Assembly: GCA_014305025.1 (NCBI GenBank)
Contig: JACRTY010000024.1
Coordinates: 1-35,869, forward strand
DNA: 35,869 nt
Reading direction: 5' to 3'
Origin: Candidatus Nyctobacter psychrophilus
GTDB lineage: Bacteria; Vulcanimicrobiota; Vulcanimicrobiia; Vulcanimicrobiales; Vulcanimicrobiaceae
Shown: piece after piece, positions 24,919-33,915 of the stretch
Layout: each line of letters opens with the position of its first letter
Position numbering within the stretch: position 1 is the stretch's first letter
Program-made: the position numbers and the translations under genes
Notes under the pieces: model-generated
Told to the model about the DNA's origin: nothing
Database searches by the model: none
Seen by the model: only the letters and a program-made list of their open reading frames with translations

Positions 24919-24993
24919 CGATTGGCCTTTCGGTCGCTTGCGTCGATGACGCAGCATGCTGTGGAAAACTCTCCGCTCGGTCGTAAGCTGAGC

Positions 24994-25026
24994 GCGTGCT
25001 CGCGGCGAGCGTGCGGTAGAGCGTGC
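24994..25026 (+). repeat. GAGCGTGC direct repeats upstream of the regulator gene
   Basis: GAGCGTGC occurs twice (25007-25014 and 25019-25026) with a four-base spacer, giving a period of 12, and a third, partial copy (GCGTGC) lies at 24994. The rest of 24919-25121 holds no gene I can support. Direct repeats in front of a DNA-binding regulator may be its own site, but the period is 12 rather than the 11 seen in front of the next gene. Confidence 0.3.
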
Positions 25027-25121
25027 TGAATGCAGCGAAGGGGCGGCGCACCGAAATCAGAAGTGGAGATCCGCGCGCCGCTCGGCGCGCTTTCATTCGT
25101 CGAACGCGAGGTTTCAGCAAG

Positions 25122-27971
25122 GTGAGCACGTCGGCGCGCCGTCCCATCGCGCGCAGGCGACTTCTCAAACGGGTCCGCATCGTCGCACCACGTTTGCTGT
25201 GGTTCGTCGCGCCGGCCGGCTTCGGGAAAACGACGCTCGCTACGACGCTCGCCCGTAAAACGGCGCAACCCGCGATCTGCGCTTGTCGCGGAGTGGACAA
25301 CGTCACCGAATTCGCGCGGCGCGTCCTCGCTGCGCTGAACGAAAGCACGAACGAGCCCAGTGGCTCCCCCCTGCAGCAGCGGCTGCCGTTTACCCCGGAA
25401 GATGCCGATCTTCCGGCTGCCGCCGTGCAGGCGTGGTTGCAAACCTCGGGAGCGACGACGGTCGTCTTTGACGACGCCGCGGACATCGCGGCGGATTCGG
25501 CGATGCTCGCCCTGTTCGCGCGATTACTCGAGCGCCCACACCCGACACGGCGCGTCATCGTCGCCTCGCGTACACGCGTCGAGGTGCCGGCGGGCGGCTT
25601 CGCGCCGCCGAACGAAGTGCTGTCGTTCGACGCGAACGATCTGCGCTTCGATGCCGAAGAGATTCGCCGGGTCTTCGGCGGTGGACTGGACGATCCGCAG
25701 GAGTGCCGCGAGATCGAAGCGGCGACCGCCGGTTGGCCGATCGCCGTTCTCGTCCTCGCCAACGCCGCGCGGGAAGGGCACCTTGCCGCGGCGCTAGCCG
25801 ATATTCGTGTCGGTAAACGTCGCGACGTGGCGACGTACTTCACGCAAGAGATCGTGGAACGGCTCGATGCACGGCAGCGCGATGCGCTCATCCTGGCGGC
25901 GTTCGTGCCCGGCGGCAGCGTGCCGCAGGAGGCGTTGCTGGAATGCTACGCGGCCGTTCCACTGACCGACACGCCGTTCGTCACCGTGACACCCGAAGGC
26001 GCCCGGTCGGTCCACCCGCTCGCACACTCGATTCTCACGGTTGCGTATCGGTCGCGCGCGCAAAGACTGATCTCCGAATTGGTCGACGTGCTGCGAAGCC
26101 GCGGCGACGATCTGAGCGTAGCGCGGCTTGCTCTTGCAATCGATGACGTCAGTACGTCCGCCGACGCGCTCGCGGGCGTAGCGCCGTTCTTGCAAGGCGC
26201 GCTGCCTCCCGAAGCGGCGAAGGTGCTGAGCGCCATCGGCTTCGCTGCGCTCGAATGCCGTCCACTGCTGTGGTCCGCTGCGACGTTGGCGCGTATGCCG
26301 CTCATCGATCCGGCGCGATGGCTGGATGAATGCCGGCGGCTTTACGCGGCAGTATCGAGTGCGACGAGCGTGCAAGTGCGGCTCGCGGTCACCTCACCGT
26401 ATGCCTACGCGGCCGGGCTGCTCGGCAGATTTGAAGAGGGGCGCGCTGCGCTTGCCGCCTTGCTTTCCGCCGTCACTGACGCTCCGCCGGACGAGCGCCG
26501 CGTGGCCCAAGCCCAGGCGACGATGTGGTTCGCCACGTACGATGTCTGGCGCGGTGATCCGGTCGACCTAAGCCGGCTGACTCGAACCGTCGATCCGCTG
26601 CTCGCCGACGACGCCTTGCGGGCGTTTTGGACGAGCGACGTCGTTGCGGCCCGTCATCGCCTGGACGGCAATGGCGCTCAGGAGCGGGCTGCGTTGCACG
26701 AAGCCTGTGAGGCGGCTGCCCGGACGGGATTAGCTGCGCCCATGATCGCGGCGCACACGGACGCCGCATTTGGAGCCTGGCTCGCCGGCGACGATCAGTC
26801 GTGCGAGCAGCACCTTGCGGCGCTCGAAGAGCCGCCGCTCGCGCGTTTTCCGGCCGTCGCCTTCTTCCTGGACTGCGCGCGCGGCCGTGCGCCGAGCGGC
26901 GACGAACATCGGCATCCGTTGAAGATACGTTGCCAAGGGCACGTGATGGCCGCCGCGGCCACCAAGGACCGCAAACACGCCGCGCGCCTCGTTGCGGCGG
27001 CGCGCCAAGCCGCGGATCAAGCACGCTCGGCATATTACCAAGTGATCGCGCGCGTTGCCCTCGCGGCGATCGATGACAACGGCGGTAGCGCGTTGCTGGA
27101 TGAAGCGGTGCGCATCGCGCGAGACCACCGTAATGCCGCACTGGACGTGGCCCTTGCAGCGTTGCGTGCGGGCGCCGAAGAGACGACGCCGCTTACGGGC
27201 GTCAGCCGGCGTTTTCTATATTTTCGAGATGCCGCTCCAGCTCGCTTGTCATTTTCGCCGGCAGCGTTATGCGTACGAGACGCGGACCATGTGCTCGCTG
27301 TTTCGGAACGCGAGATGGCCGTGTTCGCACGCATTGCATTTTCGTCGAATCCGCTCACGTCGATGGCCTTAGGCTCGGAGCTTTGGCCGAACAACCGGGC
27401 ACCGGTGAGCGCGGTCAAGGGCTGCGTGCGGCGGCTGCGCTCGAAGCTCGGGTCCGATGCGGTACGTGAAACGAGCGAGGGCTATGGACTCGGTTCGGAC
27501 GTGTGCGTCGACCTGCTCGAAGCCGAGCAAACTCTGGGCGGCATCGAGGAGGGCCGCAGGCTCGAACCCCGCGTGCGGCATAACCTCGAGCGTTACCGCG
27601 CATCGTTACGGCCACGCTTTCCAACATTCGCGCGAACGTGGACATGGTTTGGGCCGTACGAAGAACGCATCCGACGTGCGTACGGTGCGACGCTCGAAGC
27701 GCTAGCCAGCGACGCACTGCTACGCGATGACCTCCTGGCGGTGCTCGAGCGCACCGGTGAGCTGCTGGCCGCCGATCCGTGTAACGAACGAGCTTGCGAA
27801 CTAGCGATGACGGCTGCGCGACGTCAGGGTGATGCCGGCGCCGCCGCTCGGCAGTTCCGTCGTTTCGAAGCGGCGCTGCAGCGGCAGTTCAACTGCGAAC
27901 CCCCCGAACGGCTGCGCGCTCTGCTACACACCACGATACGCAGCGAAAGGGCGACGTTGCGCGCCGTGTGA
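25122..27971 (+). CDS. STAND-type transcriptional regulator with C-terminal winged helix and BTAD (SARP-like)
   Basis: A large ATP-sensing regulator. The GTG at 25122 with GAGG upstream gives 949 residues; a GTG at 25023 lies inside a repeat and is less likely. Near the N-terminus is a MalT-like NTPase: Walker A in APAGFGKTT (about residues 30-38) and Walker B in TTVVFDDA. A long helical, TPR-like middle follows. From about residue 720 come an OmpR-type winged helix (ALGSELWPNNRAPVSAVKGC, VRRLRSKLG) and a BTAD domain ending RQFRRFEAALQRQFNCEPPE. SARPs usually carry the helix-BTAD unit at the N-terminus; here it is at the C-terminus. The downstream LuxR-type gene has SARP-like repeats in its promoter (28073-28090), so it is a likely target. 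Confidence 0.85.
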   Translation: MSTSARRPIARRRLLKRVRIVAPRLLWFVAPAGFGKTTLATTLARKTAQPAICACRGVDNVTEFARRVLAALNESTNEPSGSPLQQRLPFTPEDADLPAAAVQAWLQTSGATTVVFDDAADIAADSAMLALFARLLERPHPTRRVIVASRTRVEVPAGGFAPPNEVLSFDANDLRFDAEEIRRVFGGGLDDPQECREIEAATAGWPIAVLVLANAAREGHLAAALADIRVGKRRDVATYFTQEIVERLDARQRDALILAAFVPGGSVPQEALLECYAAVPLTDTPFVTVTPEGARSVHPLAHSILTVAYRSRAQRLISELVDVLRSRGDDLSVARLALAIDDVSTSADALAGVAPFLQGALPPEAAKVLSAIGFAALECRPLLWSAATLARMPLIDPARWLDECRRLYAAVSSATSVQVRLAVTSPYAYAAGLLGRFEEGRAALAALLSAVTDAPPDERRVAQAQATMWFATYDVWRGDPVDLSRLTRTVDPLLADDALRAFWTSDVVAARHRLDGNGAQERAALHEACEAAARTGLAAPMIAAHTDAAFGAWLAGDDQSCEQHLAALEEPPLARFPAVAFFLDCARGRAPSGDEHRHPLKIRCQGHVMAAAATKDRKHAARLVAAARQAADQARSAYYQVIARVALAAIDDNGGSALLDEAVRIARDHRNAALDVALAALRAGAEETTPLTGVSRRFLYFRDAAPARLSFSPAALCVRDADHVLAVSEREMAVFARIAFSSNPLTSMALGSELWPNNRAPVSAVKGCVRRLRSKLGSDAVRETSEGYGLGSDVCVDLLEAEQTLGGIEEGRRLEPRVRHNLERYRASLRPRFPTFARTWTWFGPYEERIRRAYGATLEALASDALLRDDLLAVLERTGELLAADPCNERACELAMTAARRQGDAGAAARQFRRFEAALQRQFNCEPPERLRALLHTTIRSERATLRAV

Positions 27972-28024
27972 AGCGGCCGTCTGACTTTAGTCGCCTCGGC
28001 ATGAACAGGCTGGCCAAATCCCGC

Positions 28025-28050
28025 GCGGATTCTTCGCCGCTTTAATCCGC
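28025..28050 (+). terminator. Hairpin after the regulator gene
   Basis: GCGGATT (28025-28031) is the exact reverse complement of AATCCGC (28044-28050), with a 12-base loop. It starts 54 bases after the stop of the regulator. No run of T follows, so it is not a classical Rho-independent terminator. Its right arm also contains one TTAATC hexamer (28042-28047), so it may instead belong to the regulatory region. Confidence 0.3.
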
Positions 28051-28072
28051 CCTGCAAATCCGGAATGGTCCG

Positions 28073-28104
28073 TTAATCGTCTATTAATCGGCGCAGCGTA
28101 TCGT
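28073..28104 (+). promoter_or_regulatory. SARP-type binding site and promoter upstream of the LuxR gene
   Basis: The heptamer TTAATCG occurs at 28073-28079 and 28084-28090, separated by four bases (TCTA), i.e. an 11-bp period. Exactly eight bases after the second copy is TATCGT (28099-28104), a -10-like hexamer matching four of six positions. Known SARP regulators bind heptamer direct repeats with a four-base gap, eight bases from the -10 box, replacing a -35 element. No good -35 is visible. A related TTAATC lies at 28042, 31 bases before the first repeat. A transcript would start near 28111, giving a leader of about 40 bases before the ATG at 28150. Confidence 0.55.
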
Positions 28105-28149
28105 GGTAGCCGTATGATAGTACGCCGTACCCCGGTTTTTGAGGACGTT

Positions 28150-28458
28150 ATGGAACCCGCACTGTCTTCGACGATGGTTGAGAGCGAGCGATCGATACTC
28201 GTCTCCGTGGATCGGCTCCCGAGTCGAGCCGATCGTGCCATAGTACGTCATGCACCGTCGTTTCGCGCGAAGTGTTCGCGCTACGGTCTTTCCTCCCGTG
28301 AAGCGGACGTGTTGGAGTTGCTCGTCGACGGCAAGCACGTTCGCGCGATCGCCGTAACACTGGGCATCGCCGACGCGACCGTTCATTGCCACCTGCGCAA
28401 CGCCGGAATCAAACTCGGCGGCGCCAAGCGCTCCGCCATCGTACGGTTGTTACGCTAA
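28150..28458 (+). CDS. Small LuxR-type (GerE) helix-turn-helix regulator
   Basis: A 102-residue protein. The ATG at 28150 has a clear GAGGA site four bases upstream; an ATG at 28114 in the same frame would start almost at the predicted transcript start and is less likely. The C-terminal LuxR/GerE HTH is clear: YGLSSREADVLELLVDGKHV, RAIAVTLGIADATVHCHLRN, AGIKLGG. The first 45 residues show no receiver or ligand domain, so this is a solo DNA-binding protein. Its upstream site suggests control by the SARP-like regulator before it. Its 3' end overlaps the convergent gpmI by nine bases. Confidence 0.8.
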   Translation: MEPALSSTMVESERSILVSVDRLPSRADRAIVRHAPSFRAKCSRYGLSSREADVLELLVDGKHVRAIAVTLGIADATVHCHLRNAGIKLGGAKRSAIVRLLR

Positions 28459-30009
28459 GAGCGTCTCCGGGAGTGTGCTGTCGAGGAGATTGGTCCCCGT
28501 CATTGCGGCGGGTACGTCGAGCCCGAGCAATGGCAGTAACGTCGGCGCTACGTCGCCGAGCTTGCCGTCGTGCAGTGGACCGAGGTGCGGCTCGCGCGAG
28601 ACGAGGATGAAGGGAACGGGGTTGGTCGTGTGTGCGGTCAGCGGCTTTCCGTCTTTGTCGAGTTTCGCTTCGGCGTTGCCGTGGTCGGCGGTGATGGCCA
28701 GAACGCCGTCCGCTTCGAGAACGGCGTGCTCGAGGCGCCCCAGCGCGACGTCGAGCGTTTCGAGGCTCGAGATCGTTGCGTCCATGACGCCGGTATGACC
28801 AACCATGTCGGCGTTCGCGTAATTCATCACAATCAGATCGTGCAGCCCGTCACGGACGTCTTCACAGGCAGCGGTCGTAATTTCTTCGGCCTGCATCTCC
28901 GGCGCGCGATCGTAGGTCGCCACCTTGCGATCGGACGGAATCAAGATGCGGTCCTCGCGTTCGAACACCGTTTCCCGGCCGCCGTTGAAGAAGTACGTAA
29001 CGTGCGCGTACTTTTCGGTCTCGGCGAGCCGCAGTTGCCGTAGGCCGGCGGCCGCGACGATCTCGCCGAACGTGCCGCTCTGCGGGCGGGGACCGAAGAG
29101 GATGGGGTTGGTCATGTCTTCTTCGTAGCGGGTCATCGTCGCGAAGAAGAGATCGTCGTATGTTAGAACGGGAAACGCGGCGAAGCCCGGCTGCGTAAAG
29201 GCGAGCGTGATCTGGCGCGCACGGTCTGGGCGAAAATTGAAGAAGATGACCGAATCGCCGTTACGGATCGGCCGCGCCTCGCCGACGATCGTCGGCACGA
29301 TGAACTCGTCGGTCTCACCGCGGGCATAGGCGGCTTCGAGCGCTTCGCGTGCCGTCGGCGCCGTGAAGTCGGCGCGACCCTCGGCCAGCGCTCGGTACGC
29401 GCGCTCGGTTCGGTCCCAACGTCTGTCGCGATCCATCGCGTAATAGCGGCCCATCAACGTCGCGACGGCGCCCCTTTGCCCGACGTTCTCGAGGCGCTCT
29501 TCGAGCGCGTCGAGATAGCCGCGCATCGACGAGGGCGGCACGTCGCGCCCATCGCCGAAGGGATGCACCGCAATCCGGACGTCCGGCGCCGCAGCATCGA
29601 TCAGCGCGAAGCAGTGCGCGATGGCGCTGTGCACGTTGCCGTCCGACAGCAGCCCCATCACGTGCACCGTCCCGGCGTGCGCTTTCGCCCGCGCGATCGT
29701 GCGGCGCAGCGTCTCGCTCACCGCGAAACTGCCGTCCGCCAGCGATTCGTTGATGACGACGACGCCTTGCGGAACGACGCCACCGCTGCCGATGTTGATG
29801 TGCCCGACTTCGCTGTTGCCCATCACGCCTGTGGGCAGCCCCACCGCCTCGCCGCTCGCCGCGAGCAGCGCGTGCGGGTACGTGTCTAAGAGACGTCGCC
29901 AATTGGGAAGTTCGGCCGCGGCAATTGCGTTGCCGTACCGTTCGTCGCTATGTCCCCAGCCGTCGAGGATGGCTAGTACCAGCGGTCCCCCGCGAGCGCG
30001 CTGCGGCAT
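28450..30009 (-). CDS. gpmI: 2,3-bisphosphoglycerate-independent phosphoglycerate mutase
   Basis: Interconverts 3- and 2-phosphoglycerate using two Mn ions. The 519-residue product begins [20 protein letters not shown]; the metal-binding Asp of LDGWG is near residue 16 and the phosphoserine nucleophile is Ser66 in GNSEVGHINIG. C-terminal metal ligands are in ITADHGNAE. The frame runs further upstream to 30255, but that part is inside tpiA; the ATG at 30009 overlaps the tpiA stop as TGATG, so the two are coupled. Last gene of the leftward glycolytic operon. Confidence 0.95.
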   Translation of the reverse strand: MPQRARGGPLVLAILDGWGHSDERYGNAIAAAELPNWRRLLDTYPHALLAASGEAVGLPTGVMGNSEVGHINIGSGGVVPQGVVVINESLADGSFAVSETLRRTIARAKAHAGTVHVMGLLSDGNVHSAIAHCFALIDAAAPDVRIAVHPFGDGRDVPPSSMRGYLDALEERLENVGQRGAVATLMGRYYAMDRDRRWDRTERAYRALAEGRADFTAPTAREALEAAYARGETDEFIVPTIVGEARPIRNGDSVIFFNFRPDRARQITLAFTQPGFAAFPVLTYDDLFFATMTRYEEDMTNPILFGPRPQSGTFGEIVAAAGLRQLRLAETEKYAHVTYFFNGGRETVFEREDRILIPSDRKVATYDRAPEMQAEEITTAACEDVRDGLHDLIVMNYANADMVGHTGVMDATISSLETLDVALGRLEHAVLEADGVLAITADHGNAEAKLDKDGKPLTAHTTNPVPFILVSREPHLGPLHDGKLGDVAPTLLPLLGLDVPAAMTGTNLLDSTLPETLLA

Positions 30010-30764
30010 CAGGTAAGCGCGCGCGTGCGCGCGCACTCGGCGATCGCGCCGAAGCTGGCTGCCGACAGACTGGCACCGCCGATCAAGCCGCCGTCGATGT
30101 TCGGCTGCGCGAGCAGAAGCGCCGCGTTGTCCGCTTTCATGCTCCCGCCGTACAAGATGCGCGCGTCGCCGAGCCCCGTTGTGCACGCGCGAATCTCGGC
30201 CATGACGCGGTCGGCGCTCGCCGGTTCGTCGCTCAACCCGGAGCCGATCGCCCAAACCGGCTCGTAGGCGACGACGCAGCGCTCGACGGCGGCGGCTGCA
30301 ACGCCGGCGAAAGCCGCCCGCGTTTGGTGCGTCACTTTGGGGAGCGCCTGCCCCGCGCTATGTTCGTCGCGCGTCTCGCCGACGGCCACGATCGGCGTGA
30401 TGCCGTGCGTGAGGGCCGCTTGCACCTTGCGATTGATTGCGGCATCGTTTTCCGCGCAGCCGGCGCGCCGTTCCGAGTGACCCAGAATGACGTAGGTGAC
30501 CCCGAGTTCACGCAGCATCGGCGCCGAGATTTCGCCCGTGTACGGGCCTTCGTCTCGCTCGTGCATCGTTTGGGCGCAAAGCGCGATCGAAGAGCCGCTG
30601 AGTTCGCCCGCCACGGCAGCGAGCGCGGTAAAAGGCGGCGCTACGGCGACGTCGACGCCCGACGGTAACGTGAGCGCGCGCAACGCGCGCACGAGCGCGC
30701 GCGCTTGGGCGATCGTCTCGTGCATCTTCCAGTTGCCCGCAATCAGTGGCCGGCGTGCATTCAT
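30009..30764 (-). CDS. tpiA: Triosephosphate isomerase
   Basis: Interconverts glyceraldehyde-3-phosphate and dihydroxyacetone phosphate. The 251-residue chain has Asn11 and Lys13 in AGNWKMHE, the catalytic His96 in ILGHSERR, the catalytic Glu168 in [11 protein letters not shown] and the phosphate loop in GLIGGASL. The usual QNMH motif reads QTMHERDEG, a small departure. The ATG start overlaps the pgk stop by four bases, and the stop overlaps gpmI. The signature residues are all there, so the enzyme should be active. Confidence 0.95.
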   Translation of the reverse strand: MNARRPLIAGNWKMHETIAQARALVRALRALTLPSGVDVAVAPPFTALAAVAGELSGSSIALCAQTMHERDEGPYTGEISAPMLRELGVTYVILGHSERRAGCAENDAAINRKVQAALTHGITPIVAVGETRDEHSAGQALPKVTHQTRAAFAGVAAAAVERCVVAYEPVWAIGSGLSDEPASADRVMAEIRACTTGLGDARILYGGSMKADNAALLLAQPNIDGGLIGGASLSAASFGAIAECARTRALT

Positions 30765-31946
30765 GCGTGCGGCGCCGTCTGCGTTGCGGCACGCTCCAAG
30801 GCCGCCACGCCCGGCAACGTTTTGCCTTCCAAGTATTCGAGGGTCGCACCGCCGCCGGTCGAGACGTGCGTCATCGCCGCGGCGAAGCCCAGCTCGTGGG
30901 CGGCGGCGGCGGCATCGCCGCCGCCGACCACGCTGGTTGCTCCGGCGCGGGTCGCCGCGGCGATCGCTTCGCCGATCAAGCGCGTTCCCGCGCGGTAGGG
31001 TGCCCGCTCGTACACCCCCATTGGGCCGTTGAAAACGATCGTCTTCGCCTCCCGCAAAATCGCAGCGTACCGCTGGGCCGTCTCAGGACCGATGTCGAGG
31101 ATCATTTCATCACCGATGTCCCACAGCGGCACGGTTTGGGCATTCCGATCGGCATCGAAGGCGGTCGATACGACGGCATCGGTCGGCAGTTCGAAGGCGA
31201 CGTCTTTGTGCAGCGCGAGAGCGAGAATGGCGCGCGCCGGCTCCAGGTCGGCGTCGCGCAGGCTCGTTCCGACGTTCATGTTCTGGGCGGCCAAAAACGT
31301 GTTGGCCATGCCGCCGCCGATGACGAAGGCGTCGACGCGCTCGAGCAGATGCGTGAACACGCCGACCTTGTCTTTGACCTTAGCGCCGCCGATGGCGCAG
31401 ACGAACGGTTCCCGGGGCTGCTGCGTCAACGGCTCGAGCGCCCGCAACTCTGCCTCCATCAGGAATCCGGCGGCGGCAGGCAGATAGCGGGCGATGCCCT
31501 CGGTCGAGGCGTGCGCGCGATGCGCCGTGCCGAACGCGTCGTTGACGTACAGGTCGCCCAGCGCCGCGAGGCGACGCGCGAACGCCGGATCGTTCGCTTC
31601 CTCTTCGGGGTGGAAGCGGACGTTTTCGAGCAGCACGATAGCGCCGTCGCGCATCGCTTCGGTTGCAACCTGGGCGACGGGTCCGATGCAGTCCGTCGCA
31701 AAGGCGACCGGCACGCCGAGCCGGTGCGACAGTTCGGCGGCCACCGGGCGTAACGTCAGCGACGGCACGCGTTTGCCGTCGGGTCGCCCCAGGTGCGAGA
31801 GCACGATCGTGCGGGCGCCGTGCTCGTGCAGGTACCGCACGGTCTGCAGCGCCGCGGGCGCCGTCCTTGAGCGGGACGTTGAGGTCCTCGCGCACGATGA
31901 CGCGCCGGCCGCGAACGTCGAAGTCGCGCAACGTGCGAAATGCCAC
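30761..31946 (-). CDS. pgk: Phosphoglycerate kinase, apparently frameshifted near the N-terminus
   Basis: Transfers a phosphate between 1,3-bisphosphoglycerate and ADP. The GTG start (31946) opens [20 protein letters not shown] then NVPLKDG, the correct PGK N-terminus with its substrate-binding Asp and Asn. After residue 29 (31860) the frame becomes nonsense, while the true protein resumes in another frame from [13 protein letters not shown] (from 31855), continuing with [14 protein letters not shown] to the end ([14 protein letters not shown] and [11 protein letters not shown]). Only four bases separate the two parts where about 27 are expected; the missing segment is the usual V-x-DDTRIR with a conserved substrate-binding Arg. 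So a deletion of about 23 bases has occurred, in life or in assembly. The intact frame alone starts near 31840. Confidence 0.85.
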
Positions 31947-31952
31947 GTGCGG

Positions 31953-32966
31953 CTAAACGGCGGCAGGAAGTTTGGAGAGCACCATGTGCGTGACGTCGGC
32001 GAGGCGGCACGAGTAGCCCCACTCGTTGTCGTACCAGGCTGCGATCTGTACCAAATCCCCCAGCGCGTTATTCAGTTTGGCGTCGATGATCGAACTGTAC
32101 GACGATTTTTTGAAATCCATCGAGACCAATTCCTCGTCGGTGTACCCGACCAGGTCTTTGAGTTCGCCGGTCGACGCCGAGCGCAGAATCGCATTGAGCT
32201 CGTCCTTCGTCGTCGGCCGCTTGACCTGAGCGACCAGATAGATCATCGAGACGACCGGCGTCGGCACGCGCAACGCGAATCCGTCGAACGTGCCTTCGAT
32301 CTCCGGAATCGTGAGATAGAGCGCTTTGGCGGCGCCGGTCGACGTCGGCACGATGTTGGTCGCCGCGTTACGCGCGCGTCGCAAGTCCTTGTGCGGCGCG
32401 TCGAGGATATTCTGATCGTTGGTATAGGAGTGAATCGTCGTCATGAAGCCCTTGACCCACCCCAGGTTGTCGACGATGGGCTTCACGGCAGTCGCCAGGC
32501 AATTGGTCGTACAGGATGCGTTCGAGATGATGTCGTGTTTCTCGGGATCGTACGCCGTGTGATTGACCCCGAGCACGAGCGTGATGTCCTCACCCTTGGC
32601 GGGCGCCGAAATGATCACTTTTTTCGCGCCGCCGCCGTCGATGTGCGCGCGCGCTTTGGCGGCGTCGGTGAAAAGTCCGGTCGACTCGACGACCACGTCG
32701 ACGCCGAGATCTTTCCACGGAATCTTGGCAGGGTCGCGTTCCGCTAAGACCCGCACGGCTTTTCCGTCGATGCTGATGCCGTTGTCGTGGGCCGTTACCT
32801 CGCCGTCATAGGTCCCATAGTTGGAATCGTACTTGAAGAGGTGGGCGCACTCGGCGGCGCTCGTCAAGTCGTTGACCGCCGCGATCTCGACGCCGGGATG
32901 GCGTTCCAATAAAGCCTTGGTGAAATTGCGGCCGATGCGGCCGAAGCCGTTGATGCCGATGCGCAT
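31953..32966 (-). CDS. gap: Glyceraldehyde-3-phosphate dehydrogenase
   Basis: Oxidises glyceraldehyde-3-phosphate to 1,3-bisphosphoglycerate with NAD. The 337-residue chain begins MRIGINGFGRIGRN (Rossmann motif); Asp33 in VNDLT suggests preference for NAD. The catalytic Cys152 is in SNASCTTNCLA and its His partner in TTIHSYTNDQ. AWYDNEWGYS is at the C-terminus. An AAGGAG site lies five bases before the ATG, the strongest in the operon, so this gene may be translated at a higher level than its neighbours. It is 40 bases after whiA and 6 before pgk. Confidence 0.96.
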   Translation of the reverse strand: MRIGINGFGRIGRNFTKALLERHPGVEIAAVNDLTSAAECAHLFKYDSNYGTYDGEVTAHDNGISIDGKAVRVLAERDPAKIPWKDLGVDVVVESTGLFTDAAKARAHIDGGGAKKVIISAPAKGEDITLVLGVNHTAYDPEKHDIISNASCTTNCLATAVKPIVDNLGWVKGFMTTIHSYTNDQNILDAPHKDLRRARNAATNIVPTSTGAAKALYLTIPEIEGTFDGFALRVPTPVVSMIYLVAQVKRPTTKDELNAILRSASTGELKDLVGYTDEELVSMDFKKSSYSSIIDAKLNNALGDLVQIAAWYDNEWGYSCRLADVTHMVLSKLPAAV

Positions 32967-33006
32967 GCCGTCTCCTTCGTGCGCCCGCTACGAAGCGCCC
33001 ACTCGG

Positions 33007-33915
33007 TTACACGCTGGTGGAAGAGGAGCCCTTTTCGCCCGTTCCCATCCCGGTCTTCTGCGCAAGTCGCACCAAGGCCGCAATTCGGGCGCCCATCGTC
33101 GACTTGTTGACGATGGGATCGCAGCGCCGGGCGAGTTCCGCGAGCGTTTCCGCCGGGTATGCGAGGCGTAGTTCGGCGGCGGAACGCAGCGGCGCGGGCA
33201 ATCGCGCCAGCCCGTACGCGTCGGCCAAGAAAGCGATCACTTCACGTTGAGCGGTCGCCGCGCTCGTCGCCCGGTCCACGTTGGCCGCCTCCATGTTGAC
33301 GAGGCGATGGATGCGGTTTTTCGTTTCTTTGACCGCGCGCCGGCCTTCGAGTTGCAGGAGCGCGCTTCCGGCACCGATTGCCGCGAGCACCTGCGCGATC
33401 GCGTCGACGTCCTTGAAATACACGATGCGGCGCGCTTCACGCGGGGCGATGCGCGGTTCGAGTCCTTCCGCGCGCAAGAGCGCAAGCAGTCGTTGCGCCG
33501 CATCGGCGTCGGGAGGGACGAACTCGAGATGGTAGCCGCGCGCGGGCGCAGCGAGTGAACCGCAGGCGAGAAACGCTCCGCGCAGCACCATGCGACGCTC
33601 GGTGCGCGCGTTCGTCTTGCGCAGAGCCGGGACGGCTGCAACGGCGAGTTCGTACGTCGGCGTACGCTGCGCGCGCTTGGGAATCGGAGCGCCGGCCCGC
33701 GGTTCCGCGCTTTCCGTCAACAGCGTCCATGCCAACCGTGCGACGGCGGCGCGCCGCGTGTGAAAAATCCCGAGGCGCCGCTGCGTTCCAAAGAAGAAGA
33801 GACCCTCGCGCAAGGCCGCGCGGCCGTGCTCGGTCGTGACCGGTTCGCGCGCCAGCGCGTCTTTGGCATCGGCCGACAGCGTGGGCGCCGGTGCCGCTGC
33901 TCCGCGCGCCCTCAC
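33007..33915 (-). CDS. whiA: WhiA-family regulator (LAGLIDADG-like plus HTH)
   Basis: WhiA is a DNA-binding protein known for sporulation control in Actinobacteria and for cell division in Bacillus. The 302-residue chain has the middle motif RRMVLRGAFLACGSLAAPAR then GYHLEFVPPDA, IVYFKDVDAIAQVLAAIGA, the family signature KNRIHRLVNMEAANVDRA, and a C-terminal HTH (LAELARRCDPIVNKSTMGAR). The N-terminal part is more divergent and the catalytic residues of true homing nucleases are not expected. It overlaps the S4-protein gene upstream by four bases and precedes gap. Confidence 0.85.
   Translation of the reverse strand: MRARGAAAPAPTLSADAKDALAREPVTTEHGRAALREGLFFFGTQRRLGIFHTRRAAVARLAWTLLTESAEPRAGAPIPKRAQRTPTYELAVAAVPALRKTNARTERRMVLRGAFLACGSLAAPARGYHLEFVPPDADAAQRLLALLRAEGLEPRIAPREARRIVYFKDVDAIAQVLAAIGAGSALLQLEGRRAVKETKNRIHRLVNMEAANVDRATSAATAQREVIAFLADAYGLARLPAPLRSAAELRLAYPAETLAELARRCDPIVNKSTMGARIAALVRLAQKTGMGTGEKGSSSTSV

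Noticed and set aside
24916..24945. TTGACG as a -35 box for the large regulator
   Set aside because: No acceptable -10 is found 16-18 bases downstream.
24830..25891. A 353-residue minus-strand frame
   Set aside because: Low-complexity Ser/Arg/Ala composition, antisense to the NTPase domain of the regulator with its intact Walker motifs.
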